Part shown: piece after piece, positions 36,234-45,070 of the stretch
How the letters are laid out: every line of letters starts with the position of its first letter
Position numbering within the stretch: the stretch's first letter is position 1
Assembly (NCBI GenBank): GCA_958431815.1
Contig: CAUASB010000004.1
Coordinates: 62,001 to 126,000 of the forward strand
DNA from: an uncultured Eggerthella sp.
Lineage (GTDB): Bacteria > Actinomycetota > Coriobacteriia > Coriobacteriales > Eggerthellaceae
DNA: 64,000 bases
Direction of reading: 5' to 3'
Program-made: the position numbers and the translations under genes
Notes under the pieces: model-generated
The model's database searches: none
Told to the model about the DNA's origin: nothing
Seen by the model: the letters and a program-made list of their open reading frames with translations, nothing else

Positions 36234-37960
36234 GCGTTGATTGCCTCCTTGAATGCCTTTACCAAGGCACGAATGGAAACGGCGGAATTGTCGGGCAGGT
36301 GAACCTGCACGCAACGACGGCCGCGATCAGAAAGGATGGCGAAGTCGCCCGAGGCCTGCGCCTTGGCCAGTTCGCCGAGGCTCTTCGCGCGGGGGTCGTC
36401 GATGGCAATGTCCTTCGGCTCTTCTGCCGAGATAATCAGGAACACGCCCTTGTTGGGGCCGCCCTTATGCAGCTGACCGGTAGAGTGCAAGTAGCGCGGA
36501 CCGATTTCCAAACACGATGCAGCACCCAAGCGGTCTGCCACCGAATGGCGGATTTCCTCAAGCGCTTCACGACGGCCTTCGCCGGTGAAGGGCAAAAACG
36601 CATTCAGGCTGAAGTAATCGCCTAGCTCAAGGCTACCGAACAACGAGCGCAGCGCCGAAACCAGCGTATCTTCCTCGAGGGAAGGGCGAAGGGCATCGGA
36701 CACGTGCACTTCAACGTCGCCGATGGGGATACCGGCAAGGCCCTTTTCCACGAATTCAGGCTCACGCGCACCGTTGGCAAGGATGCTGAGCACTTCCTTC
36801 TTGGCAACCGCCACATCGGGCTGGTCGAACGGGCATACCTTCATCAGGTAGCCCACCATGGCAATGGCGTACTCCCACATCACGAAATGGGCGGCAACCT
36901 CTTCAACGTTCAGAACCTTGAAGCTCATGCGGGGAATAGCCGGGTCGATGAACTCGAGCGCATGGCTGAAGTTCTGACGGTCGTCCCACAGGTCGGTTTT
37001 CGTGTTGTACGTGATAACGGTGCGGTCGTGCGGATCTTCACGCAGCACCAGCGAGTCAACTTCGATGTTGGGCAGAATGCCAAAACCGTTCTTACCCAAG
37101 CTTTCGGCAACCAGCTGTTCGATCCACAAGCCAAGCACGCGGCCGCGCTTCGGCGTGAAGAACGAAAACTTGTCGCGTCCGTTCTGGTAGTTGTCGAACA
37201 AGAATGCTGCGAGGTTGGAAGCGGGGTTGTCCAAATCGTCGGTCGAGCACAGCTCTTCCGCTTCACGCGCGCTTTCCAGAACCTTCTTGATATCGATGCC
37301 CACCAGAGCGGCAGGGACCAAACCGAACACGGAAAGAGCCGAATAGCGGCCGCCGACCGTCGGTTCGCCGTTGAAGATCTTCGCCCAGCCTTCTTCCTTG
37401 GCACGAGCCTCAAGCTCAGAGCCCGGGTCGGTGATGGCAACAAGGTGAGAGGGGATTTCCTCTACCGGAAGCGTTTCCGCCAGAACCTCGCGCACGGCCT
37501 TCATAACCAGCGTGGGCTCGATGGTGCCGCCCGACTTGGAAGACTGGATTACCAACGTGGTTTTCGGGTCGCATTCAGCCAAAATGGTGCGAACGCGTAC
37601 GGCGGAAACCGAATCAAGCGTTTTAAACGTGATAAGGGAAGAATCAGGCTTGTTGTACTTGGTAAGCGTCATGGGAGCCTGGGTGGAACCACCCTGGCCG
37701 ATGAGGATAACCGTCTTCAAACCGCGAGCAATCATCTCGTCAGCAAACGACTGGATCTCTTCGATGGGGCACGGCGGCTCGCTGGCCAACGTCGCCCAAC
37801 CCATATAGTCACGGGCGCATTGCTGCGCCTCTTCGGAAAAGCCATAAAGAGAGCTGTCCTTGAGCCTTACTCGACTGGCAACTTTGCCGTCGACCAACGC
37901 CTGAAGTGAGGGAGGGTAGATCCCCTGAATGGCAAAATCGATCATCTGTCCTTCTTTCAT
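36230..37960 (-). CDS. pgi: Glucose-6-phosphate isomerase
   Basis: 576 residues from the ATG at 37960; an ATG five codons later (37945) fits almost as well. It interconverts glucose-6-phosphate and fructose-6-phosphate. Visible motifs are ILIGQGGSTQAPM, VIQSSKSGGTIEPTLVMKAV, VGGRYSALSVFGLVPAALVGID and the C-terminal catalytic Lys region. The form resembles the PGI portion of actinobacterial or transaldolase-fused enzymes. The stop overlaps hypF by 4 bases, an unusual link between glycolysis and hydrogenase maturation. Confidence 0.88.
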   Translation of the reverse strand: MKEGQMIDFAIQGIYPPSLQALVDGKVASRVRLKDSSLYGFSEEAQQCARDYMGWATLASEPPCPIEEIQSFADEMIARGLKTVILIGQGGSTQAPMTLTKYNKPDSSLITFKTLDSVSAVRVRTILAECDPKTTLVIQSSKSGGTIEPTLVMKAVREVLAETLPVEEIPSHLVAITDPGSELEARAKEEGWAKIFNGEPTVGGRYSALSVFGLVPAALVGIDIKKVLESAREAEELCSTDDLDNPASNLAAFLFDNYQNGRDKFSFFTPKRGRVLGLWIEQLVAESLGKNGFGILPNIEVDSLVLREDPHDRTVITYNTKTDLWDDRQNFSHALEFIDPAIPRMSFKVLNVEEVAAHFVMWEYAIAMVGYLMKVCPFDQPDVAVAKKEVLSILANGAREPEFVEKGLAGIPIGDVEVHVSDALRPSLEEDTLVSALRSLFGSLELGDYFSLNAFLPFTGEGRREALEEIRHSVADRLGAASCLEIGPRYLHSTGQLHKGGPNKGVFLIISAEEPKDIAIDDPRAKSLGELAKAQASGDFAILSDRGRRCVQVHLPDNSAVSIRALVKAFKEAINA

Positions 37961-38155
37961 AGGTCCTATGATTTTACCAAATGGCAACGGTAGGAGCATA
38001 ATCAGTCGCCACCGTTGATGTTGAAGAGTAAAAAATGCCACAAAACAACTGGTCAGACCAATAATAATGCGTTCAAATCAACGGCGATTCAACGTGATAT
38101 CATCCAAGCAAAAGGCAAAGGGCGCAAATATGCGCAGCAAGCGAAAGGGGCAACC

Positions 38156-38923
38156 ATGTCCATTAGCTACGATTTTGCAGGGAAAACCGTTGTTGTCACC
38201 GGGTCGGCACGCGGCATAGGAAGGCGTATCGGCGAACGCTTCTACAAGGCTGGCGCCAATGTGGCATTCTGCAGCATTTCCGCAGGTGGCAAAGAAGAGC
38301 TTATGCAGGAAGTTGCCGGCTCGGACCGCAGCCGCATCATGGCGAAATCGGTTGACGTTTCAAAGCCTGAGCAGATCGAGGCATTCTTCCAAGACGTGGT
38401 AGCCAAATTCGGCGCACTCGATGTTTTGGTGAACAACGCCGGTATTTTCACCAGCGAAACGGTGGACACGGTCACCGAAGCAGACTGGACACGGGTAATG
38501 GACACGAACCTGAAGTCGATGGTGTTCACCAGCCAATGGTTTTCGCGCTACCACAAAGAGCAGGGCACCGGCGGCAACATCGTGAACATTGCCTCGGTTT
38601 CCAGCGTCACCTATATCCCCCACAACCTGCTGTACAACATCAGCAAGGCAGGCGTCGTGACCCTTACCAAAACCCTGGCGCGCGACTTGGGTCCGTGCGG
38701 CATCCGCGTGAACGCCGTCGGCCCTGGCAGCATTCCCACCGATTTGAATGCGGCGCTGTACGCCGACAAGCAACGCGAAATAGACTTGTGCAACAAAATC
38801 CCCCTGGGCCGCCGCGGCACCAAAGACGACATTGCCAACTGCGTGCTGTTTTTGGCAAGCGACGAATCGAGCTACCTTACTGGTCAGGTGATTTACGCGG
38901 AAGGGGGCTGGTTGCTGGTTTAG
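38156..38923 (+). CDS. Short-chain dehydrogenase/reductase
   Basis: 255 residues from the ATG at 38156 (AAAGGGG upstream); the frame is open further upstream without a site. Classical SDR features: TGSARGIGRRIG cofactor loop (TGxxxGxG), VDVSK, NNAGIF, catalytic Ser in SVSS with YNISK as the YxxxK dyad, and GPGSIPTDLN. The closest generic assignment is a 3-oxoacyl-ACP or sugar/steroid alcohol reductase. Specificity cannot be read from sequence. It is a lone rightward gene, and the divergent spacer 37961-38155 shows no confident promoter. Confidence 0.9.
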   Translation: MSISYDFAGKTVVVTGSARGIGRRIGERFYKAGANVAFCSISAGGKEELMQEVAGSDRSRIMAKSVDVSKPEQIEAFFQDVVAKFGALDVLVNNAGIFTSETVDTVTEADWTRVMDTNLKSMVFTSQWFSRYHKEQGTGGNIVNIASVSSVTYIPHNLLYNISKAGVVTLTKTLARDLGPCGIRVNAVGPGSIPTDLNAALYADKQREIDLCNKIPLGRRGTKDDIANCVLFLASDESSYLTGQVIYAEGGWLLV

Positions 38924-38949
38924 GGCGTCGACCTCCCCGTATGCCCGTG

Positions 38950-39134
38950 GGCCGCGCTCGAGGTCAGGCAACCTTCATTCGCTTTTCTTCGGAAGTTGCT
39001 TAATTCAGTGAATGTGCAGCGGATATGGTTCGACGCATGGTCTGCGGTATCCCCATATCACTGGTCGAATACCTGGGGCTGCACACTTCATAACTTCCGA
39101 AGAAAAGCGCGGTTTTCACGACCTCGGGCGCGCC
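38950..39134 (+). repeat. Palindromic repeat family 2, copy 2
   Basis: Nested inverted repeats: an approximate outer pair (38950-38965 and 39120-39134), a perfect middle pair (CGCTTTTCTTCGGAAGTT, about 38970-38987 and 39092-39109) and an inner pair (TGTGCAGC/GCTGCACA, 39013-39020 and 39078-39085). They enclose the 61-base core at 39019-39079 shared with the copy at 23717-23777. The arms share nothing with the first copy. Confidence 0.8.
39025..39093 (+). CDS. Possible 22-residue micro-ORF within repeat family 2
   Basis: From the ATG at 39025 the frame reads MVRRMVCGIPISLVEYLGLHTS and then stops. A stop at 39001 closes the frame upstream. It shares the central peptide of the 48-residue frame at 23702. 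Expression is doubtful and no ribosome-binding site is clear. Confidence 0.3.
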   Translation: MVRRMVCGIPISLVEYLGLHTS

Positions 39135-39187
39135 TGCCGAGCGTGCGGGAGGGACCGTCGAGCCTAACTGGTACTGGTTGGGAAAGT

Positions 39188-39224
39188 GTAAAGGGTCCGC
39201 CATTTGGCGGACCCTTGCTTTTTA
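39188..39224. terminator. Bidirectional terminator
   Basis: An 11-bp perfect stem (AAGGGTCCGCC and complement, 39191-39216) with T-rich flanks on both sides. It lies between the rightward dehydrogenase gene and the leftward diguanylate cyclase, and could serve both. Confidence 0.8.
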
Positions 39225-40556
39225 GTAGATTTTGCAGCCGCTTTTGCCGTTTTCTTTTACTTCGTAGAGGGCTTTGTCGGCGTCCTTGAAGATGCTTTCG
39301 CTGGGGTTCTTTCGGTCGGTGAAGGCAACGCCTACGCTTAGGGAAACAGCAGGGCAGCCTTCTTCCGGTTCGGCGAGCTGGCGGTTCACGAACTCGATCT
39401 TTTCCTCGATGGTGTAGGCAAGGTCGCTTGTCATTTCCACCATGATGATGGCGAATTCGTCGCCGCCAATGCGGCAAACGTGGTCGATGCTACGGAATGC
39501 CGTCTTCAAAAGGCTGGCCACTCGCTTCAGAATCTTGTCGCCGGTTGCATGGCCGTAATTGTCGTTAACGCTCTTGAATACATCCACGTCAACCAAGATC
39601 AACGCAAACGGGCTGTCGCTTTCGTTGTAGAGCTTCAGCAGCCTGTCGTACGAGCCGCGGTTCAGCAGGTCGGTCAGCGCATCATGCTCGGCCTGATGTT
39701 TAATGAGCATCTGCGCCGCTTCGTTTTCGTCGTACATATCGTTGTACGTTTCCGCCAGGTTCTGAAGCTCGGCGGCACCCGCAACAGGAAACTTGCTCTT
39801 CTTCTTGATGCTTTCGCTGTAGGCCATCAACGGCTTCACCATGGCAAAGCGAATGAAAATGCACAGGGCAAGCGAAATCGCCGCCAGCGCCGCCACGCTT
39901 ATCTCAAGCTTGCGGTACACGTCGCTGAATACCGTCGAAGCATGGCCCTGGCTGTTCTTCGTTTTCTGAATCAGCTGGTCGGTGCATTGAGATACCTGGC
40001 TGGTAATTTCCGCCCGGCTGTTCTCGTAGTTTTCATCGAATACCAGCTGGCGGGCACGATCCATCTTCTTTTCAGCCGGCAAAAGGGAATCGTCGATGGA
40101 AAGCTGCACGTTCTTTATCTCGTCAGGCCAGGTGGCAACGCTCGATTTGTTCGCCTCGCAAATCAAGCGCATGGCGTATTCTTCAGTCGACATCAGGTCG
40201 TTGGACGAATTCAACGCCGACTGCAACGCGGAAAACGCCGAAGAATCGCCGAAATAGCCCTGCAGTTCGTTGAGGGCCGTTTCACGGCGCTTGGTGTTGT
40301 TCGCCTCGTCGAAGTATGCCTTGATGTAGCTTTCATCGCCCGTGGTGGCAGCCAAGCGCACCTGTTCGGTCAGATAATCGGAGCCGCTTTGCAGCTGGCG
40401 TGCATCGTTTTCGCAGGTTATGTAGGCGTTGGTAGTGCTGTCCAAAACGGTAAGCTGGGCACGTCCGTAAACGAAAATCGCCACACATAGTGCGCCCAAA
40501 ACCAGCGTGATGATTATGCTGAACAAACTCAGCTTCTGAACGTGGACCCTACTCAT
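39222..40556 (-). CDS. Membrane-bound diguanylate cyclase (GGDEF)
   Basis: 444 residues from the ATG at 40556 (GGAAGG upstream). TM1 near residues 10-32 and TM2 near 215-240 enclose an extracytoplasmic helical sensor of about 180 residues. A HAMP-like linker leads to the GGDEF domain from about 290. The active site CRIGGDEFAII is intact. RSID lies five residues before GGDEF, matching the RxxD inhibitory site, so product feedback is expected. It makes c-di-GMP. No PilZ or EAL gene is seen in the window. Confidence 0.94.
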   Translation of the reverse strand: MSRVHVQKLSLFSIIITLVLGALCVAIFVYGRAQLTVLDSTTNAYITCENDARQLQSGSDYLTEQVRLAATTGDESYIKAYFDEANNTKRRETALNELQGYFGDSSAFSALQSALNSSNDLMSTEEYAMRLICEANKSSVATWPDEIKNVQLSIDDSLLPAEKKMDRARQLVFDENYENSRAEITSQVSQCTDQLIQKTKNSQGHASTVFSDVYRKLEISVAALAAISLALCIFIRFAMVKPLMAYSESIKKKSKFPVAGAAELQNLAETYNDMYDENEAAQMLIKHQAEHDALTDLLNRGSYDRLLKLYNESDSPFALILVDVDVFKSVNDNYGHATGDKILKRVASLLKTAFRSIDHVCRIGGDEFAIIMVEMTSDLAYTIEEKIEFVNRQLAEPEEGCPAVSLSVGVAFTDRKNPSESIFKDADKALYEVKENGKSGCKIY

Positions 40557-40662
40557 AACGGTGCCTTCCCGTAGCCATAAAACGTATAGCACTATAAGCC
40601 AGGAACGGCGAACAGGGCAAACTCCATCCGCAAGCCCGCCGCCACAGCGGATGGGCGGAAAA

Positions 40663-40693
40663 CGACAAAATAGGGACTGTCCCTATTTTGTCG
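40663..40693. terminator. Palindrome with GGGACTGTCCC centre after the hybrid kinase
   Basis: A perfect 15-bp palindrome with one-base centre (CGACAAAATAGGGAC, T, complement). It ends just before the hybrid-kinase stop at 40696 and probably terminates that gene. It shares its centre with 17629-17657 but has different arms. Confidence 0.65.
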
Positions 40694-40695
40694 CC

Positions 40696-42891
40696 CTAGC
40701 GCTGCGCCAGGGCGCGACCTACCACCTCGCGGATCTTCTCGATTTCGAGGGGCTTGGTAAGGTGCTCAGTCATGCCAGCCGCCAAACTTTCGTGGCGGTC
40801 GTCCTGGAACGCATTTGCCGTCATGGCAAAGATGGGCACATCGGCATCGGGTCGCTCGCAGGCGCGAATGGCGCGCGTTGCATCCAAACCGCCCATCACC
40901 GGCATCATGATGTCCATGAACACAACATCAAAATATCCAACCGAAGATGTTTCGAACACTTCTACCGCCTGGGCGCCGTTAACCGCACGCTGCACCTCCA
41001 TGCCCTCTTGCTCCAAAAGGAACTGGGCGATCTCGGCGTTCAAATCGTCATCTTCAACCAGAAGGGCGCGCTTGCCCGATAAGTCCTCGATAGCGCGCTT
41101 TTCTTCGATGTTCGACTCGTGATTCAAATCCAGCTCGAACGGCATCACGATGGTGAACTTCGTGCCTACCCCTTCTTCGCTTTCCAGCTTGATGGTGCCG
41201 CCCATGCGCTCAACAAGCTCCTTCACAATGGCCAAGCCCAAGCCCGAACCCGTGTAGGTGGTCGTTGTGTGCTGCTCATCTTGTGCAAAGGGCTCGAAGG
41301 CATGCTTCTGAAATTCGGGACTCATGCCGATGCCCGTGTCCTCGCATGTGATCTCGTACACCGCCACCTGCCCATCGCAAGAAAGCTCTCGGCAATCAAT
41401 GGCAAGCGTTCCGCCTGGCTTGTTGTACTTCGCGGCGTTGCTGCCCAGGTTCAGCAAAATCTGCTGCAAGTGCACAGGGCTGCCCATCAAATAGCGATGA
41501 GTAATGCCCTTGCCCCGCGAACCGCCCGAAAGCGTCACGCCATGCTCCACTGCCTGCACGTGCACGATGGAGCTTACTTTGCGCGAAACGTCGAGCAGGT
41601 CGAACGGCACATGCTCAAGCTCTATCGTGCCCGATTCGAGCTTGTTCATATCAAGCACGTTGTTTACCAGCGAAAGCAGGAAGCCCGATGCTTCGCGCAC
41701 CTTCGTACGGCACTCAGCTTGCTTTTCCATATCGTCGGGGAAACGGTCGGCGATTTCGACCATGCCGCAAATACCGTTGATGGGCGTGCGCACATCATGG
41801 CTCATACGACGCAGGAAATTCGTTTTAGAGGCGTTTGCTCGGCGAGCTTCGTCGGCAACATCGCGTAGTTTTTGCTGGTAGGCAAGTTTTTCGCGTTCTG
41901 TTGCGTCAACGTCGCGCACGATAACCACCGCCGAAGAAACTTCTCCCGCCACTTTCGATTGCGCAATAAGCGTTGCCTTGCACCAACGGTTGCGGAAATC
42001 GAGGAAGGTAAACGTTGCCTGGTCGCATTCCGCAAAACGCTTTGCCAGAGTAGACAAATCGAAGAAGCGGTTGAAGGCTTCAACGAACCGAGGATCAACG
42101 AATTTACGTCCCACCAGCTCGATTGCCCCAGTTGCCGACTTGACGGATTCATTGACAGGGTCAAGATAGCCTGGCACCTGAAGAGCGTAAAACGCATCGG
42201 ATGCAATATCGAATTGCGCGACCAAAATGCTTGCCTTTGTAGCCGTGCGATACATGTCCAGATAAATGATTTCCTTCAATTTGCTTGCCGTTTTACGCTG
42301 GCTGAAAAGAATGCCCACGGAAATGGCAAGCAGCACGCCCAGTACATCGAAAACAAGCACGTCGTGCGGCACGAGTGCCACTTCGAGCGCAAAGAATGCA
42401 GCAAATGCAATCACTGAGCCCAGGATGTTATCCGTCGGGCGGGCGTCGAACATCAACGGCAGCGCGAGGAATGCCAAGCAGGTAAGGATGCTGCGCGATG
42501 CGGGCTGCACAATGATGTCCACGTAAAACGAAAAGGCATACCAGATAACGCAAAACGCGGCTGTCAGAGCAAGCGCCTTAAGAGGGATTTTGCTTTCGGG
42601 AACCTTGTACTTCGATGCAAACCCCACAACAGCGGCCGCCAACGCCGCAACGGCGCCCGCCACAGCCACCCCGGTTATGCAGCCCGATGTTATCAGGAAG
42701 AACAGCGCCGTTACCGCAAATGCCGCTACGCTGAACAAGCAAGCATGGGGAAGGAACTCGATATTATCGGCAGCAAGGCGAATGTTGTAGGGACGCGCTT
42801 TCCGATAGGTGCCCGCCATACCCTGGTCAAAGCCCAAATAGAACCAGGAATGCACGCGACTCTTGATTTCCCCTTTGTCAAAGCCAGCCAT
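40696..42891 (-). CDS. Hybrid sensor histidine kinase / response regulator
   Basis: 731 residues from the ATG at 42891 (GAGAGG upstream); a TTG 8 codons earlier is possible. An N-terminal bundle of six or seven membrane segments (about 45-200) is followed by a PAS-like region (215-330). The dimerisation domain has the phosphoacceptor His in RRMSHDVRTPINGI near 365. The ATPase domain has NLGSNAAKYN, DTGIGM and GSGLGLAIVKEL. A C-terminal receiver has its Asp in FMDIMMPVMGG. The output partner (Hpt or regulator) is not adjacent, but it follows a diguanylate cyclase in the same orientation by 139 bases. Confidence 0.92.
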   Translation of the reverse strand: MAGFDKGEIKSRVHSWFYLGFDQGMAGTYRKARPYNIRLAADNIEFLPHACLFSVAAFAVTALFFLITSGCITGVAVAGAVAALAAAVVGFASKYKVPESKIPLKALALTAAFCVIWYAFSFYVDIIVQPASRSILTCLAFLALPLMFDARPTDNILGSVIAFAAFFALEVALVPHDVLVFDVLGVLLAISVGILFSQRKTASKLKEIIYLDMYRTATKASILVAQFDIASDAFYALQVPGYLDPVNESVKSATGAIELVGRKFVDPRFVEAFNRFFDLSTLAKRFAECDQATFTFLDFRNRWCKATLIAQSKVAGEVSSAVVIVRDVDATEREKLAYQQKLRDVADEARRANASKTNFLRRMSHDVRTPINGICGMVEIADRFPDDMEKQAECRTKVREASGFLLSLVNNVLDMNKLESGTIELEHVPFDLLDVSRKVSSIVHVQAVEHGVTLSGGSRGKGITHRYLMGSPVHLQQILLNLGSNAAKYNKPGGTLAIDCRELSCDGQVAVYEITCEDTGIGMSPEFQKHAFEPFAQDEQHTTTTYTGSGLGLAIVKELVERMGGTIKLESEEGVGTKFTIVMPFELDLNHESNIEEKRAIEDLSGKRALLVEDDDLNAEIAQFLLEQEGMEVQRAVNGAQAVEVFETSSVGYFDVVFMDIMMPVMGGLDATRAIRACERPDADVPIFAMTANAFQDDRHESLAAGMTEHLTKPLEIEKIREVVGRALAQR

Positions 42892-43208
42892 CGCGGACAA
42901 CCTCTCGCAAAACAACGTATAAGTTAATCCATTATAGGGCTAGCACCTGCGGAAACGCACCAGGTTGCACAAAGCTGTAGGTTGGCCAGAAGAAAGAGAA
43001 AGGCACAAATCACCCTAACCGCACAAGCAGAACAGCCCAATACGCAAACGCCCACCGGAACCGCACGGCGCAAAAGCAATGAAAACAAACCAGACGATTA
43101 AAACAAGACCCAACCAAAGCAACCCAAAAGGGAAACGCTCTCAACGCAAGCAAGTACCTAAAACGATCCAACTCATTCCAGAATCGCCAAAGGCGATTAA
43201 AAAAAATC
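42892..43208. other. Intergenic, nothing recognised
   Basis: About 310 bases upstream of the hybrid kinase with no supported gene. The adenine-rich stretch 43000-43200 has no evident structure. The family-1 repeat and tRNA-Phe follow. Confidence 0.4.
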
Positions 43209-43352
43209 CGGGCATGCGCCAGTAAATCAGCGAGCGGGAAGCTGACGAGTGCAGATGCCGTGAAAGCGGGCGCCAGGCGTGCTTCGCACGTCAAGCCCGC
43301 TTGGAGCGGCAGCTGCGCCGTCAGCTCCCCGCGCAGCATCAGGTCGTCTCGA
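43209..43352 (+). repeat. Palindromic repeat family 1, copy C
   Basis: CGGGCATGCGCCAGTAA, CAGCGAGC, stem arm 43234-43247 (GCGGGAAGCTGACG), GAGTGCAG, an AAGCGGGC.../...GCCCGCTT inner hairpin, the complementary arm 43319-43332 (13 of 14 pair), then GCGCAGC. It lies just downstream of the tRNA-Phe terminator. Confidence 0.85.
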
Positions 43353-43353
43353 A

Positions 43354-43384
43354 TGAAAAAAGGTCCGCCGTAGGCGGACCTTCA
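43354..43384 (-). terminator. Intrinsic terminator of tRNA-Phe
   Basis: A 10-bp perfect stem (AAGGTCCGCC and complement, 43360-43382) with a T run, directly after the tRNA. Confidence 0.88.
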
Positions 43385-43390
43385 AGAATG

Positions 43391-43466
43391 TGGTGGTCGG
43401 GGCGGGACTTGAACCCGCGACACGCGGATTTTCAATCCGCTGCTCTACCAGCTGAGCTACCCAACC
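43391..43466 (-). tRNA. tRNA-Phe (GAA)
   Basis: 76 bases with encoded CCA. The 7-bp acceptor stem (GGTTGGG pairing with CCCGACC) and D, anticodon and T arms fold normally, and the anticodon loop centre is GAA. The discriminator base is A. Confidence 0.97.
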
Positions 43467-43494
43467 GAAAGCATCATATCTGACGCGAGTTAGT

Positions 43495-43523
43495 ATATTA
43501 CCGATACACTTCCTACCCGTCAA
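43495..43523 (-). promoter_or_regulatory. Promoter of tRNA-Phe
   Basis: TTGACG (43518-43523), a 17-base spacer and TAATAT (43495-43500). The spacer contains GGGTAGGAAGT, also present in the tRNA-Ile promoter. Confidence 0.82.
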
Positions 43524-43618
43524 CCCTTTATTGGATATTTATTTCCCGCTCATTTTTCCCAACGCACATTCGAAGGACATCACGCTGCATCCTCGCTGCT
43601 ACGACAAGCCGCTATCCA

Positions 43619-43649
43619 TGAAAAAGGGCAGCCCGACGGCTGCCCTCAT
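43619..43649 (-). terminator. Intrinsic terminator of purD
   Basis: A 9-bp AGGGCAGCC/GGCTGCCCT stem followed on the minus strand by five T residues, 30 bases after the purD stop. Confidence 0.85.
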
Positions 43650-43680
43650 AACGCAAATTTACCTTAACGGAAATTCCAGT

Positions 43681-44973
43681 CTATTCCCAAGCAGAGCGGC
43701 CCTGCAAAGCGCGCTTGCCGATATCGGAACGGTACTGAACACCCTCGAATTTGATAAGCTCGCACGCCTCATAGGCACGGTTGCGTGCCTCTTCGAACGT
43801 ATCGCCCAAGGCAACCACATTCAGAACGCGCCCACCTGCGGTAATAAGCTCGCCGTCGGGGTTCAGGGCGGTACCCGCATGGAACACGATTACCTCATCC
43901 ATAGCTTCGGCATCTTCCACGCCGAGGATAACCTTGCCCTTCTCATACGATCCCGGGTAGCCTTCGCTCGCCAGAACCACGCTTACCGCCCATTTGTCAG
44001 ACCAGGAAAGCTCAATATCCTCGGGGCGGCCTTCGGCAACCGCCAGCATGATATCCACTAAATCGCCTTCAAGGCGGGGGAGCACAACCTGGGTTTCGGG
44101 GTCGCCGAAACGAGCATTGAACTCGAGTACCTTCGGGCCTTCAGGCGTAAGCATGAAGCCACCGTACAGGCAGCCGCGGTAATCGTTTTCGAACGGTGCC
44201 TTAGCTGTTGCCGCCGCAGACGTTTCCATGATGGATACCATAGTTGCCATTTCTTCCTCGGTAACAATGGGAACCGGGGAATATACGCCCATGCCACCCG
44301 TGTTGGGGCCCAAGTCGCCATCATAGGCACGCTTATGATCCTGAGCAGGTGCCATGCAGAATGCCTTGCCATTCGAAACGAACGCCAGAAGCGAACATTC
44401 GGGGCCAGTAAGCATTTCCTCCACAACCACCGTCTGGCCGGCTTCGCCGAAGTTGCCGTCGAAGCACGCATCAACGGCTTCAAGCGCTGCATCGAGTGTT
44501 TCGGCAACCACAACGCCCTTGCCGGCAGCCAAACCGTCGGCCTTTACTACCAATGGGGCACCAAGCTCTTCGCAATAAGCGCGAGCGGCAGCAGCGTCGG
44601 TGAAGCTCTGGTAACGAGCCGTGGGGATGCCGTTGGCATCCATAAAGCGCTTCGAATAGGTTTTGGAGCCCTCAAGCTGCGCACCCTGGGCATCGGGGCC
44701 GAATACCGGGATGCCGGCAGCACGCAGCACATCGGCAACACCGGCAACCAACGGGGCTTCGGGGCCGATGACCACCAATTCGATGTTGTGGTCCTGCGCA
44801 AACGCACGCACAGCCTGTGCATCTTGCGCGTCGAGATCCTTAACGTTGTGGGCAATGTTTGCCGTACCGCCGTTGCCAGGAGCCACGTAGAGCTCGGAGC
44901 AACGAGGCGATTTCGCAAGCGCCCATGAGATAGCATGCTCGCGGCCACCGCCGCCAAGAACCAAGATGTTCAC
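43681..44973 (-). CDS. purD: Phosphoribosylamine-glycine ligase
   Basis: 430 residues, standard length. It joins phosphoribosylamine and glycine with ATP. Signatures are VLGGGGREHAISWALAKS at the N-terminus, VIGPEAPLVAG, an ATP-grasp core (VVKADGLAAGKGVVVAET) and the C-terminal FNARFGDPETQVVLPRLEGD. It is separated from purA by a terminator, so the two are probably independent transcripts. Confidence 0.97.
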   Translation of the reverse strand: MNILVLGGGGREHAISWALAKSPRCSELYVAPGNGGTANIAHNVKDLDAQDAQAVRAFAQDHNIELVVIGPEAPLVAGVADVLRAAGIPVFGPDAQGAQLEGSKTYSKRFMDANGIPTARYQSFTDAAAARAYCEELGAPLVVKADGLAAGKGVVVAETLDAALEAVDACFDGNFGEAGQTVVVEEMLTGPECSLLAFVSNGKAFCMAPAQDHKRAYDGDLGPNTGGMGVYSPVPIVTEEEMATMVSIMETSAAATAKAPFENDYRGCLYGGFMLTPEGPKVLEFNARFGDPETQVVLPRLEGDLVDIMLAVAEGRPEDIELSWSDKWAVSVVLASEGYPGSYEKGKVILGVEDAEAMDEVIVFHAGTALNPDGELITAGGRVLNVVALGDTFEEARNRAYEACELIKFEGVQYRSDIGKRALQGRSAWE

Positions 44974-44997
44974 GGTTCAAACCTTTCTTGTCTGATG

Positions 44998-45039
44998 CCA
45001 AAAAGCACCCCCGCAGCGCAAGCCGCGAAGGTGCTTTAC
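44998..45039 (-). terminator. Intrinsic terminator of purA
   Basis: An AAAGCACC/GGTGCTTT stem with a 20-base GC-rich loop is followed by five T residues on the minus strand. Confidence 0.75.
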
Positions 45040-45070
45040 GTTTTACCTTACTGGGCAGATCCCATATCGA

